From Oceanobacillus profundus (GTDB lineage Bacteria; Bacillota; Bacilli; Bacillales; Amphibacillaceae): a DNA stretch of 64,000 bases. The stretch spans positions 300,326 through 364,325 of the forward strand of contig NZ_QWEH01000004.1 in the NCBI RefSeq assembly GCF_003515705.1, read 5' to 3'. A program made the position numbers and the translations under genes. Below, piece by piece: positions 1 through 8,804 of this stretch (position 1 is its first letter; each line of letters begins with the position of its first letter). The notes below the pieces were generated by a model. It made no database searches. It had not been told where the DNA came from and saw only the letters and a list, made by a program, of their open reading frames with translations.

Positions 1-141
1 ACACCAGAGGTTTTAGAAACACTTGAAAAGTTTGATGTGGAAATATTACGAACCGATCAACATGGCGCGGTGCAATTTAAGTACGATGATGGAGGAACAT
101 TTTTCCCGTTTTTACATAAACTACGTGGAGAAGACAAATAA
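1..141 (+). CDS. comEC: ComEC/Rec2 DNA-uptake channel, C-terminal end only
   Basis: This is the last 46 codons of a gene that begins before the window, read in frame 1 to a TAA at 139-141. The tail contains LRTDQHGAVQF, the pattern typical of the C-terminal metallo-beta-lactamase-like part of ComEC, the membrane channel that imports single-stranded DNA during competence. The next genes are yqzM and holA, the usual neighbours of comEC in Bacillus. Only the end is visible, so neither the membrane domain nor intactness can be judged. Confidence 0.8.
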   Translation, partial: TPEVLETLEKFDVEILRTDQHGAVQFKYDDGGTFFPFLHKLRGEDK

Positions 142-150
142 AATGAACAA

Positions 151-178
151 AGAGACTGTGGGATACAGTCTCTTTCAA
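151..178 (+). terminator. Terminator after comEC
   Basis: A perfect 9-bp stem (AGAGACTGT / ACAGTCTCT) closes a 5-base loop 10 bases after the comEC stop codon. Only a short T run follows. It points toward the 3' end of the minus-strand yqzM. Confidence 0.75.
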
Positions 179-221
179 CAAATTTTAGGTAAAAGGTAAC
201 GATTACATGTTCAGCCTGCTA

Positions 222-353
222 TTATCCGAAGAAACTAATTGCCGCCCCGACCGCAAAGATTAAGAAAAAGAAAACGAATGAAAAAACAAATCCTAGAGCG
301 GAGTCAACTACATCATTTCCTTTATACTGCACATCTTTCTCAAATTCATTCAC
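222..353 (-). CDS. yqzM: YqzM-like small membrane protein
   Basis: A 43-residue protein starts at GTG (351-353 on the plus strand) behind a strong ribosome site, GGAGGGG, seven bases upstream. It begins MNEFEKDVQ, then has a short polar part with NDVVDSALG, followed by one hydrophobic helix (about residues 21-41) rich in Phe and Val and ending FFG. Length, N-terminal wording and location between comEC and holA match YqzM of B. subtilis, a single-pass membrane protein needed for competence. Because it is so short, the family assignment rests on pattern and synteny. Confidence 0.75.
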   Translation of the reverse strand: MNEFEKDVQYKGNDVVDSALGFVFSFVFFFLIFAVGAAISFFG

Positions 354-675
354 AATATACCCCTCCTATGTCATCAACATTAGTATAAATTAAATGATAA
401 AAAAAATCTACTTAATGCTAAAAAGGTGTTTTTAAAATTATTCATCACCATATTTAGTAAGACTTAACATCTATACTTTTGCTGTGTCAGTATAAGCTAA
501 TGACAAGTAAAAATATCGTCTGCTGTACAGTTTCTAGAGCTGAATATCAGGCGTTTATATAGATGCATTTAGAGGTGCTTTCGGTATGAAGGCATCTCTA
601 TTCAAACAAAAGTTCTTGCCATTCCATCTGTTCCGATTTACCATTATAACTATATTAAGTTGGAGTGGATTATAG
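354..675. other. yqzM-holA intergenic region
   Basis: This is 322 bases between divergent genes. It should hold both promoters, but no well-formed -35/-10 pair stands out. A weak hairpin lies at 570-600 (TAGAGGTGC / GCATCTCTA) with no T run after it. No coding frame here looks real. Confidence 0.5.
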
Positions 676-1698
676 ATGTCTTATATAGAAGTAGTCAAGC
701 AATTAAAGAAAAACCAAATTTCCTCTGTTTATCTTGCGTATGGTGTAGAGTCGTTTTTCTTGCAAAATTTAAAACAGGAATTAATTAAACGTGTCTTGAA
801 TGGAGAAGAGGAGAATCTTTCGTTATACGATCTTGAAGAAACGCCGATTCAAGAAGTTGTTGCCGATGCAGAAACCTACCCGTTTTTTGGAGAAAAAAAA
901 CTAGTCATTGCCACCAACCCTGAATTTTTAAAGGCCAAGCCCGGTAAATTACCATTTGAGCATAAATTAGAACCGTTAGAGCGTTACTTAAGTGAACCAG
1001 CATCGTATTCTGTGCTTGTACTTATGGCGCCGTATGAGAAAATCGACGAACGGAAAAAAATCAGTAAGCAATTGAAAAAGCATGCGACAATTGCAGTTTG
1101 CAACGAAGTAAAAGAGCAGGAGTTATCACAGTGGATTAATACTTTAGCAAACCAACTACAAATAACAATTGATCGAGATGCATACGAAATTTTCGAAACT
1201 GAATTGTCTACAAATCTTCATTTGCTGGAAAATGAATTATCGAAGTTAGCTCTATATGTTGGAGAGGGTGGTGTAATTACCAAAGAAGTCGCTGAGAACC
1301 TAGTCTCACACACCTCAAGCAGCTCATCATTACGACTGGTAGATGCTGTTATGGAGCGGAATTTACATAAGGCAATTGCTATATTTAAGGATTTAGAAAA
1401 AATGAAAGAAGAACCAATTGCCTTGATTGGTCTGCTTGCTTTTCAATTTCGAACTATACTGCGCGTCAAGCTATTGAAGCAGAAAGGTTATGGACAATCC
1501 CAAATACAAAAAAGCATCGGTGCCCATCCATACGTCGTAAAAATTGCTTTAAGCAGAGAAAGACAATTTTCTACTCAAAAACTTCAGGATGTTATTCGGA
1601 AATTGGCAGATACAGATGCATTAATGAAGCAAGGTAAAATGGAAAAGGACCTCGCTTTTGAACTTCTGCTTTATGATCTAATTCAAACGGCTTCGTAG
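676..1698 (+). CDS. holA: DNA polymerase III delta subunit
   Basis: This 340-residue protein matches the delta (HolA/YqeN) subunit of the clamp loader, which opens the sliding clamp for loading on DNA. The N-terminal AAA+-like domain (about 1-140) starts with IEVVKQLKKNQISSVYLAYG and, as usual in delta, has no working Walker A. The helical collar domain follows; the C-terminal half contains SSSSLRLVDAV and ALIGLLAFQFR, typical of the family. The ATG has GGAG upstream. It lies between comEC/yqzM and rpsT as in Bacillus. It converges on rpsT and shares that gene's terminator. Confidence 0.9.
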   Translation: MSYIEVVKQLKKNQISSVYLAYGVESFFLQNLKQELIKRVLNGEEENLSLYDLEETPIQEVVADAETYPFFGEKKLVIATNPEFLKAKPGKLPFEHKLEPLERYLSEPASYSVLVLMAPYEKIDERKKISKQLKKHATIAVCNEVKEQELSQWINTLANQLQITIDRDAYEIFETELSTNLHLLENELSKLALYVGEGGVITKEVAENLVSHTSSSSSLRLVDAVMERNLHKAIAIFKDLEKMKEEPIALIGLLAFQFRTILRVKLLKQKGYGQSQIQKSIGAHPYVVKIALSRERQFSTQKLQDVIRKLADTDALMKQGKMEKDLAFELLLYDLIQTAS

Positions 1699-1804
1699 TG
1701 CAAAAAAGGAAAGTTCTTGAATAGCAGTGTGTAGAGATAGAGGTGGACGTGGCTGCTTCGGCAGCAAAATCAACAGCATTCATATTTAATCTTTCTGAGC
1801 CACT

Positions 1805-1836
1805 AAAAAAACGATCCATGAAGGATCGTTTTTTAC
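1805..1836. terminator. Bidirectional terminator between holA and rpsT
   Basis: An A-rich left arm and T-rich right arm flank the stem ACGATCC / GGATCGT with a 5-base loop (1818-1822). With A and T tracts on either side it can stop transcription from holA (plus) and rpsT (minus). Confidence 0.85.
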
Positions 1837-1839
1837 GTT

Positions 1840-2100
1840 TTATAGGCTGTTTACTTTTTTAGTAAGACGGGATTTTTGACGATCTCCAGCATTTTTGTGG
1901 ATAAGTCCTTTTTGAACAGCTTTGTCAATACGTTTTACAGTATTTTTTAATGCAGCTTTTGCGTTTTCCACGTCATTTGCCTCAACTAAATTTTCTACAC
2001 GACGGATTTCAGAACGCATTTCTGTTTTTTGTGGTCCGTTATTCGCACGTTTTTTATTGTTAACCGTTACACGTTTGATTGCAGATTTAATATTAGCCAT
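1840..2100 (-). CDS. rpsT: 30S ribosomal protein S20
   Basis: An 86-residue, very basic protein starting MANIKSAIKRV. It carries the S20 family pattern of long charged helices and ends with GDRQKSRLTKKVNSL. S20 binds 16S rRNA at the base of the small subunit. The ATG is preceded by AGGAGGTGAATT. The gene is monocistronic on the minus strand, with its own promoter upstream (2145-2173) and the shared terminator at 1805-1836. The holA-rpsT convergent and rpsT-gpr divergent arrangement is the same as in B. subtilis. Confidence 0.97.
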   Translation of the reverse strand: MANIKSAIKRVTVNNKKRANNGPQKTEMRSEIRRVENLVEANDVENAKAALKNTVKRIDKAVQKGLIHKNAGDRQKSRLTKKVNSL

Positions 2101-2144
2101 TTAATTCACCTCCTAAAAATGAACGAAATTCTAAGCGTTTCGTA

Positions 2145-2173
2145 ATAATGTTCAATAATCCTATCAAAGTCAA
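2145..2173 (-). promoter_or_regulatory. SigA-type promoter of rpsT
   Basis: On the minus strand, TTGACT is followed after 17 bases by CATTAT, about 45 bases upstream of the rpsT start codon. The spacing is ideal and the -35 has one mismatch to consensus. Confidence 0.65.
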
Positions 2174-2267
2174 TCATTACATTCGTTTAACTTTCAATGT
2201 GGACAAAGAGTATTTTACCAAAGGAACAGGATGTTTTCAATAAAATTGTTAGAACATGGAACATTTC

Positions 2268-2296
2268 GTATGTTTTTTTGTCAATGGTTCATTCTA
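2268..2296 (+). promoter_or_regulatory. Candidate forespore (SigF/SigG) promoter of gpr
   Basis: GTATG at 2268-2272, then 17 bases, then CATTCTA at 2290-2296. The SigG consensus is roughly GHATR-N18-CATAMTA, so this is a near match. It lies about 45 bases before a gene known in B. subtilis to be transcribed in the forespore. Confidence 0.4.
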
Positions 2297-2341
2297 TTAC
2301 TGATAAGTATTGTAAGTATTGAATGAAAGGAAGACAAGCTA

Positions 2342-3436
2342 ATGGCTGATGAAAATAAGGTGTTCCAGGTACGGACGGATTTAGCGGTTGAAGCTAGGGA
2401 TATGTATACAGAGACAGTGGAAAAAGAAAGTGAGTTAAAAGGTGTTACGTTTAAAGAAAGACACGAGGCCGATATAAAAATATCTTACGTTGATATTGAT
2501 GAAACAGGAGCAAAATTGCTTGGGAAAAAACCAGGAAATTATGTAACGATTTATGCTGATGGTGTTAAAAAACAGGATACAGCTAGACAAGAAGCTGCTG
2601 CCAAAGTACTTGCTAAGGAGATTGAGCAACTGCTTGTTCGCAATAATATACCGACCGATGCCACTGGATTAATTGTTGGTCTTGGAAATTGGAATGTTAC
2701 ACCAGATGCTTTAGGACCAATGGCTGTTGAAAAAATACTTGTTACAAGTCATTTATTTAAACTTCAGCAGGAGACAGTAGCTGAAGGGTATCGTGAAGTC
2801 GCAGCTGTAACCCCTGGAGTAATGGGAGTTACAGGTATTGAAACAAGTGATATTATTTTTGGAATTACGGATAAGTATCAACCTGATTTTGTTATTGCAA
2901 TTGATGCGCTTGCTTCCAGATCAATTGAGCGGGTGAATGAAACCATACAGCTTTCCGATACTGGAATTCATCCTGGATCAGGTGTTGGAAATAAAAGAAA
3001 GGAAATAAGCAAGGAAACATTGGGTGTACCGGTTTTAGCAATTGGTGTACCAACGGTTGTTGATGCTGTAACAATTACTAGTGATACAATCGATTTTCTA
3101 TTAAAACACTTTGGACGTGAATGGAATGAGAAAGATAATCCGTCTAAATCTCTAGCACCGGCGGGGATGGCATTCGGCGGGAAGAAGTTAACAGAAGCTG
3201 ATTTGCCGAATGATGAGCAGCGTCAAACCGTTTTGGGGATGGTTGGTGGACTTTCTGAAGATGAGAAACGAAAGCTTATTTCAGAGGTATTAACACCTAT
3301 AGGGCATAATTTGATGGTTACGCCAAAAGAAGTTGATGGGTTTATGATTGACATGGCGAATGTCATTGCTAATGGTTTAAATGCTGCCCTTCATGAAAAT
3401 GTGAACGTCGATAATTTTGCTTCATACAGTCGATGA
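2342..3436 (+). CDS. gpr: Germination protease (GPR)
   Basis: A 364-residue protease that degrades small acid-soluble spore proteins during germination. The N-terminus contains [13 protein letters not shown] (residues 10-22), where the family's zymogen is cut to remove a short propeptide. Further family marks are [17 protein letters not shown] (around 110-126), [12 protein letters not shown] (around 182-193) and [14 protein letters not shown]. These surround the conserved aspartates of this unusual protease family (A25). It lies directly before spoIIP, as in B. subtilis. The ATG follows AAAGGAAGA at good distance. The length is standard and no defect is visible. Confidence 0.97.
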   Translation: MADENKVFQVRTDLAVEARDMYTETVEKESELKGVTFKERHEADIKISYVDIDETGAKLLGKKPGNYVTIYADGVKKQDTARQEAAAKVLAKEIEQLLVRNNIPTDATGLIVGLGNWNVTPDALGPMAVEKILVTSHLFKLQQETVAEGYREVAAVTPGVMGVTGIETSDIIFGITDKYQPDFVIAIDALASRSIERVNETIQLSDTGIHPGSGVGNKRKEISKETLGVPVLAIGVPTVVDAVTITSDTIDFLLKHFGREWNEKDNPSKSLAPAGMAFGGKKLTEADLPNDEQRQTVLGMVGGLSEDEKRKLISEVLTPIGHNLMVTPKEVDGFMIDMANVIANGLNAALHENVNVDNFASYSR

Positions 3437-3449
3437 ATTAAAAAGGGGG

Positions 3450-3480
3450 GCCGATTACTCTATTAATTGGCTCTATTTTT
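3450..3480 (+). terminator. Weak terminator after gpr
   Basis: GCCGATTA (3450-3457) pairs with TAATTGGC (3464-3471) through one G-U pair, followed by TCTATTTTT. It is weak, so read-through into spoIIP is likely. Confidence 0.55.
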
Positions 3481-3564
3481 TAGAAACATGGTTCTACCTT
3501 CCACATTTAACTCATAGATTTAAAACAAGAGTTAACTGTCAGGAAGGTGGGATCATGTATTTTT

Positions 3565-4740
3565 ATGAAAAACAATCACCTAAATCGAAATGGGCATAGC
3601 ATATATAGGAAAAGTGGTCTTTATCTTATTAGTATCCTTATCCTATTTATCAGTATAGGAATTTTAACAACTGCACAGCCGGCATACCGTTTCTCATCCA
3701 GTCTATTAACAGAATGGACAAGAGATATTGATGGTTTTGTATTTTATAACTTGCTAAGTATGGAAAATCGGGCTTTTAAACAAGCATTTCCGGAGGATCG
3801 CCAACTACCTAAGCTTTCAAGTGTGCTCTTTCAAGTTGCAACAAATTTAAAGCCAGATGATCCAAGAAGTTTATTGGGAAATGAAATTCCTGGATTTTCT
3901 ATCTATGATAGGCAAATATTAATTGCTGGTGAAGGAACAAACTATACAAACCTGCCTTTTGAATCGTCACCACCTCTTGAAGAAGTTTTGAGAGACCGTG
4001 AGGCTTTAATCGATGAACCGAATGAGGAGAAGGATCAAAAAGAAGAGGATAAAGAAGGTAGTGAAAATAAAACCCAAACAACAGATGGTAGAAAAGTGGT
4101 TTATATTTATAACACACATACACGTGAATCATTCTTACCACATTTACCAGACGTTACAGATCCAGATCTCGCTTTCCATGGTGAGGTGAATATTACAAAG
4201 GTAAGTGACCATCTCGCCAAAGCTCTTGAGGCAAAAGGGATTGGGGCTGAGGTAGAAGATACGGATATTGACAAAGTACTTAATGATAAAGGTATGAAGC
4301 GCTCGCAAGCTTATGATGCCTCTCGAGAATATGTAGAAGAGGCAATAGCAATGAATGATGAAATCCAATTTGTATTTGATTTGCACCGGGACTCAGCTCG
4401 TAAAGATGTGACAACAAAAGAGATAAATGGTGAATCGTATGCCAGAATTATGTTTGTTGTTGGAATGGAACACCCTGAACATGAGAAAAACATCAAAATA
4501 GCTTCTGAGTTACATGACTTGATTGAAGAAAAGTATCCAGGCATAAGTAGAGGTGTTGTCCAGAAAGAAGGTTCAGGTGTTGACGGCATTTATAATCAAG
4601 ATCTCTCAGATAATGCGGTTCTAATTGAATTTGGCGGTGTTGACAATAATTTAGATGAATTATACCGAGCGGCAGATGCAGTTGCAGATGTATTTAGTGA
4701 TTATTATTGGGATGCAGAAGCAGTACAAGCAAATCCATAG
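3565..4740 (+). CDS. spoIIP: Stage II sporulation protein P
   Basis: SpoIIP is a membrane-anchored peptidoglycan hydrolase (amidase and endopeptidase) that acts with SpoIID and SpoIIM to drive engulfment. The 391-residue reading from ATG 3565 has an N-terminal membrane helix (about 15-36), an acidic Lys/Glu linker (about 145-170) and the catalytic domain. The domain carries NTHTRESF, DLHRDSAR and IEFGGVDNN, which contain the zinc-binding and catalytic residues. The start is uncertain. The best ribosome site (AGGAAGGTGGG, 3541-3551) favours an ATG at 3555 in another frame, which stops after 14 codons. GTG 3547 and ATG 3565 are the in-frame choices. Confidence 0.93.
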   Translation: MKNNHLNRNGHSIYRKSGLYLISILILFISIGILTTAQPAYRFSSSLLTEWTRDIDGFVFYNLLSMENRAFKQAFPEDRQLPKLSSVLFQVATNLKPDDPRSLLGNEIPGFSIYDRQILIAGEGTNYTNLPFESSPPLEEVLRDREALIDEPNEEKDQKEEDKEGSENKTQTTDGRKVVYIYNTHTRESFLPHLPDVTDPDLAFHGEVNITKVSDHLAKALEAKGIGAEVEDTDIDKVLNDKGMKRSQAYDASREYVEEAIAMNDEIQFVFDLHRDSARKDVTTKEINGESYARIMFVVGMEHPEHEKNIKIASELHDLIEEKYPGISRGVVQKEGSGVDGIYNQDLSDNAVLIEFGGVDNNLDELYRAADAVADVFSDYYWDAEAVQANP

Positions 4741-4752
4741 GAGGTACGGTCA

Positions 4753-5064
4753 ATGCGATTTATTTTAATTCTACTTTTACTCGCAGTTTTCTTTCTATCA
4801 GGGATAGTATATGGGATGAACAAAGAAGCACCCCAAACAGCAGAGGAAAACGACGCTGTTGTTGAAGTAATAGAAGATACAGAGGAGCAAGCATCTACTG
4901 CTGAAACAGTTACGATACCAGTAAGTCAACCGATGGCTGATGCGGGCAAGGACACTGCTGTGCAATATACTCAAAATGCCGCATCTATATTAGGGGCTGG
5001 GGTTAAAGGCTTTTTTGAACTATTAATGCAAGTGTTATATCAAACTGCTCAATTATTTTTCTAG
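4753..5064 (+). CDS. yqxA: YqxA family (DUF3679) membrane protein
   Basis: A 103-residue protein with an N-terminal hydrophobic helix (residues 1-20), an acidic middle (repeated EE/ED, residues 32-50) and an amphipathic C-terminal stretch (GAGVKGFFELLMQVLYQTAQLFF). Position between spoIIP and lepA, 12 bases after spoIIP, is that of B. subtilis yqxA, whose product has no known activity. The start follows AGGAGG with good spacing. It probably shares the spoIIP transcript, so a sporulation link is plausible but only inferred. Confidence 0.75.
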   Translation: MRFILILLLLAVFFLSGIVYGMNKEAPQTAEENDAVVEVIEDTEEQASTAETVTIPVSQPMADAGKDTAVQYTQNAASILGAGVKGFFELLMQVLYQTAQLFF

Positions 5065-5187
5065 GTTATAAAGATTAAGTGATGATATCGGTGGTTTATC
5101 AAAACGTATTGGAAATCATCCATAGGGATGTAATCGTACTGCATCTCATTCAGATTGATATAAATCTGGCCGTTTATGCGTTTGTTC

Positions 5188-5216
5188 TTGAATATAACAG
5201 CCTCTATTGCTATAAT
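5188..5216 (+). promoter_or_regulatory. SigA-type promoter of lepA
   Basis: TTGAAT (5188-5193), 17 bases, then a perfect TATAAT (5211-5216). The start codon of lepA is about 80 bases downstream. Confidence 0.7.
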
Positions 5217-5297
5217 CAACCTAGTATTTATTGGCTTTTATTTTGAAACTTTCACCCGGATAGTGGATTGAAAGTATTGTAGGAGTGAGCAACACGA

Positions 5298-7106
5298 ATG
5301 GTGAAAAAACAACGAAAAGTACGTAATTTTTCGATTATAGCTCATATTGACCATGGGAAATCAACTTTAGCAGATCGAATTTTAGAAAATACACAAACTG
5401 TTACAAAACGTGAAATGAAGGAACAGCTACTGGATGGAATGGATTTAGAACGTGAACGTGGAATTACTATTAAGCTTAATGCTGTTCAATTGTCATATAC
5501 GAGCAAAAGTGGAGAGGAATTTATCTTTCATTTAATTGATACGCCTGGACATGTCGATTTTACATATGAGGTTTCCAGAAGTCTTGCTGCTTGTGAGGGA
5601 GCTATCCTTATCGTGGACGCCGCGCAGGGGATTGAGGCTCAGACCTTAGCTAATGTTTATTTGGCATTGGAAAATGAATTAGAGATAATTCCTGTCATTA
5701 ATAAGATTGATTTGCCAAGTGCAGATCCAGAACGTGTTAAAAAGGAATTAGAAGATGTGCTTGGTATTGATGGCGATGAAGTAATTCTTGCTTCAGCAAA
5801 AGCGAATATTGGAATTGAAGATATATTAGAAAGAATTACAGAAGTTGTGCCAGAGCCTGCTGGTGACTCAGAAGCACCATTAAAAGCATTGATATTCGAT
5901 TCTTTATATGATTCCTATCGTGGGGCTATTTCCTATGTATGTGTTAAAGAAGGAACGATTAAAGTCGGAGATAAAATTCAAATGATGTCATCTGGAAAAC
6001 AGTTTGAAGTAAACGAAGTTGGTGTATTTACCCCAAAAGCACTTGCTAAGAATGAACTAACTGTCGGAGATGTAGGCTATATAACAGCATCGATAAAAAA
6101 CGTTGGAGATACACAGGTAGGAGATACAATAACACTTGCGAATAGACCAGCTGATGAAGCACTACCGGGTTATCGAAAGTTAAATCCTATGGTGTTCTGT
6201 GGGCTATATCCAGTTGACTCAAATGACTATAACGATTTACGAGAAGCATTAGAGAGATTGGAATTGAATGATTCTTCCTTGCAATATGAACCGGAAACTT
6301 CTCAGGCACTAGGATTTGGTTTCCGTTGCGGTTTCCTTGGCTTGTTGCATATGGAAATTATTCAGGAACGAATTGAACGAGAATTTAATATTAATCTCAT
6401 AACAACTGCACCAAGTGTTATTTTTGAAGTAGAAAAGACGAATGGTGAAGTTACAACGGTCGATAACCCATCCAAAATGCCAGATCCACAAGTGATCCAG
6501 GAAATTCGGGAACCGTATGTAAAAGCGACCATAATGGTACCGAATGATTATGTTGGTGCAGTAATGGAAATTGCTCAGAAGAAACGTGGGCAGTTTATTG
6601 ATATGCAGTATTTAGACGATATTCGTGTGAATGTTATTTATCATATCCCGCTTTCTGAAATCGTTTATGATTTCTTCGATCAGTTAAAATCGCATACAAA
6701 GGGATATGCTTCATTTGATTATGAACTAATTGGCTATCAGCCTTCCCAGCTTGTGAAAATGGATATTCTACTTAATGGTGATACAATTGATGCATTATCA
6801 TTTATCGTCCATCGTGATTTCTCTTATGATCGTGGAAAACAAATCGTCGATAAAATGAAAGAGCTAATACCGAGGCAGCAGTTTGAGGTTCCTGTCCAAG
6901 CAGCAATTGGAAATAAAATTGTTGCACGTTCGACGATTAAAGCGGTACGTAAGGATGTAACAGCCAAGTTATATGGTGGAGATATTTCACGTAAACGTAA
7001 ATTACTTGAGAAACAAAAAGAAGGTAAGAAACGAATGAAGATGGTTGGATCTGTGGAAGTGCCGCAAGAAGCATTCATGGCTGTACTTCAAATGGGCGAC
7101 GATTAA
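5298..7106 (+). CDS. lepA: Elongation factor 4 (LepA)
   Basis: This 602-residue translational GTPase binds ribosomes and is proposed to back-translocate or aid subunit biogenesis. The G domain shows [10 protein letters not shown] (from residue 15), the switch segment [16 protein letters not shown] and NKIDLP. It is followed by the EF-G-like domains II, III and V and the LepA-specific C-terminal domain (about 485-602) with [25 protein letters not shown]. Size is normal for the family. The start follows GGAGTGAGC. It has its own promoter and lies ahead of hemW, as in B. subtilis. Confidence 0.98.
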   Translation: MVKKQRKVRNFSIIAHIDHGKSTLADRILENTQTVTKREMKEQLLDGMDLERERGITIKLNAVQLSYTSKSGEEFIFHLIDTPGHVDFTYEVSRSLAACEGAILIVDAAQGIEAQTLANVYLALENELEIIPVINKIDLPSADPERVKKELEDVLGIDGDEVILASAKANIGIEDILERITEVVPEPAGDSEAPLKALIFDSLYDSYRGAISYVCVKEGTIKVGDKIQMMSSGKQFEVNEVGVFTPKALAKNELTVGDVGYITASIKNVGDTQVGDTITLANRPADEALPGYRKLNPMVFCGLYPVDSNDYNDLREALERLELNDSSLQYEPETSQALGFGFRCGFLGLLHMEIIQERIEREFNINLITTAPSVIFEVEKTNGEVTTVDNPSKMPDPQVIQEIREPYVKATIMVPNDYVGAVMEIAQKKRGQFIDMQYLDDIRVNVIYHIPLSEIVYDFFDQLKSHTKGYASFDYELIGYQPSQLVKMDILLNGDTIDALSFIVHRDFSYDRGKQIVDKMKELIPRQQFEVPVQAAIGNKIVARSTIKAVRKDVTAKLYGGDISRKRKLLEKQKEGKKRMKMVGSVEVPQEAFMAVLQMGDD

Positions 7107-7202
7107 TTAATAGAATTGTGTCTTATGGGAGAACTTGAACACAGCTTTTCTGTGGGATGGTTTTCCTTTTTGACTTTTTCGTTTACGGGAGTTGAACAAT
7201 TT

Positions 7203-8369
7203 ATGGAATCCATACAATCGGTTTATATTCATATTCCATTTTGCAGACAAATTTGTCATTACTGTGATTTTGTAAAGTTTTTCTATAATGAGGAACTAGC
7301 TACAGAATACCTAGAGGCTTTATTTCAAGAAATAGATACTGTTTTGCCAGGCGACAAGCACAAGATGAGAACAATGTACATCGGTGGTGGTACACCAACA
7401 GCCTTGACGATGAAACAATTACACACTTTATTTCGATTTTTAAATAAAAAATTTGATTTTTCAAGTTTTGAAGAGGTTTCGATTGAAATAAATCCAGGCG
7501 ATATTGATGCGGATAAAACCAAATTATTAAAGGACTATGGTATCACTCGAATATCATTTGGTGTACAAGTAATGGATGATAGGATGCTTGAACAGCTTGG
7601 TCGTGTGCATCGTGTGAAGGATGTTTATGATACAGTGCATCTACTGAAGCAGCGTGATTTTGCAAATGTGAGCCTTGATTTGATATATGCTCTACCAAAT
7701 CAAACGGTTGAGCAATTCCAAGCTTCGTTGGATGAAGCCCTTTCTTTTGGGCTGCCACATTATTCCACGTATGCTTTGCAAATTGAACCAAAAACTATTT
7801 TTTATCAAAAGCATAAAAAAGGACAGCTCCATCGTCCGCCGGAAGACGATGAGGTAATGATGTATGAAATATTAAAGCGTACGATGAAATCGAAGGGTAT
7901 TCATCAATATGAGGTAAGCAACTTTTCTTTGCCGGGATTTGAAAGCAAACATAATCTAACCTACTGGAATAACGATTATTATTACGGTTTTGGTGCTGGG
8001 GCACATGGTTATTTACCTGGAAAACGAGTTACAAACATTCGCCCACTGCCAGCTTATGTAAAAAAAGCATTTGCAGATGGAAAACCAATATTGCAAGTAG
8101 ATAAGGTTAGCATAAAAGAAAGAATTGAAGAAGAAATGTTTCTAGGACTTCGAAAAATAAACGGTATTGACAAGAAACATTTTCAAGAGCGGTTTGGAAT
8201 CGAAATAGAACGGTTATATAAAAAAGAGCTTGAAAATCTACTGAATAATGGTTTGATTTACGAGGATGTTCAATCGATTCGGTTAACAGAACAAGGGATG
8301 CTTCTTGGCAATCGCGTCTTTGAAAAATTCCTGCTGGACAGAGATCCTACAATAGAAACAATCTCCTAA
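7203..8369 (+). CDS. hemW: HemW radical SAM haem chaperone (HemN-like)
   Basis: A radical SAM protein of 388 residues. It carries CRQICHYC (residues 14-21), the CX3CX2C iron-sulfur motif, followed by DF rather than the extra Cys of true HemN; this marks HemW, now seen as a haem-inserting chaperone. GGGTPTAL, SIEINPGD and the SFGVQ motif follow. The C-terminal HemN domain spans about 270-380. The ATG at 7203 is chosen because homology begins there and GGGAG lies 11 bases upstream; an earlier in-frame ATG at 7116 would add 29 unrelated residues. It lies just downstream of lepA and just upstream of the hrcA cluster. Confidence 0.92.
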   Translation: MESIQSVYIHIPFCRQICHYCDFVKFFYNEELATEYLEALFQEIDTVLPGDKHKMRTMYIGGGTPTALTMKQLHTLFRFLNKKFDFSSFEEVSIEINPGDIDADKTKLLKDYGITRISFGVQVMDDRMLEQLGRVHRVKDVYDTVHLLKQRDFANVSLDLIYALPNQTVEQFQASLDEALSFGLPHYSTYALQIEPKTIFYQKHKKGQLHRPPEDDEVMMYEILKRTMKSKGIHQYEVSNFSLPGFESKHNLTYWNNDYYYGFGAGAHGYLPGKRVTNIRPLPAYVKKAFADGKPILQVDKVSIKERIEEEMFLGLRKINGIDKKHFQERFGIEIERLYKKELENLLNNGLIYEDVQSIRLTEQGMLLGNRVFEKFLLDRDPTIETIS

Positions 8370-8375
8370 GAGAGG

Positions 8376-8710
8376 TTTTTCAAAAAAAACGGTGAAAATG
8401 ACAAAAATCGAAATCAGTAGACCTTCGACTGAGTATCGACACGCCCTTTGTCGAATGTCGAAGTCACACATCCTGTGCAAGTCCGTTCCGCACGTATTAA
8501 CTGCATACGTTCTGCTCCTTGGAAAAGAAAATCACTTTTTCCTGCGTGCAAGATCGTCTGCTCAAAGCTACACTGCCTCGAACTGCGACGCACAGGACGT
8601 GCTAGTGTCGGCATCGCAACAAGGCTTTTCTAGGGGCGAGTAATCGCAGCCCCATGACATTGCGACTTTAGACGACCTCGGTCTTTTTCATCCTACTTTT
8701 TGAACACGCA
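8376..8710 (-). repeat. R1 intergenic repeat, long copy A
   Basis: A repeat of about 335 bases ends in imperfect inverted repeats: TTTTTCAAAA...GGTGAAAATGAC at the left and, read from the right on the other strand, GTTCAAAAAGTAGGATGAAA. Inside it, GACCTTCGAC (8420-8429) pairs with GTCGAAGTC (8457-8465), and TATCGACA pairs with the TGTCGA within. Related copies lie at 29385-29513, 29599-29864 and 31162-31299. The frames open here are not genes. It ends about 15 bases before the hrcA promoter. Strand is set by copies B and C. Confidence 0.75.
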
Positions 8711-8724
8711 TTAAGACGTTCTAA

Positions 8725-8759
8725 TTGACAAAAAAATAGTCATTTGATAATTTTATAGT
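8725..8759 (+). promoter_or_regulatory. Probable SigA promoter of the hrcA operon
   Basis: A perfect TTGACA (8725-8730) is followed by GATAAT at 15 bases or TATAGT (8754-8759) at 23 bases. Neither spacing is ideal, so the exact -10 is unclear. The adjoining CIRCE operator makes this the expected promoter site. Confidence 0.5.
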
Positions 8760-8763
8760 AGTA

Positions 8764-8790
8764 TTAGCACTCGGGTACATAGAGTGCTAA
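8764..8790 (+). promoter_or_regulatory. CIRCE operator (HrcA-binding site)
   Basis: TTAGCACTC-N9-GAGTGCTAA is an exact match to the CIRCE inverted repeat. HrcA binds it to repress class I heat-shock genes. It overlaps the likely transcription start and lies 14 bases before the hrcA ATG. Confidence 0.97.
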
Positions 8791-8804
8791 CAGGAGTGAT
8801 CATC

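Noticed and set aside
1922..2104. Open frame antisense to rpsT
   Set aside because: Mirror of a strongly conserved ribosomal protein gene; low-complexity hydrophobic product and no ribosome site.
8392..8643. Overlapping open frames on both strands in the gap before hrcA
   Set aside because: They lie wholly in R1 copy A. Related frames appear in copy C only because the repeat is shared; no ribosome site supports them.
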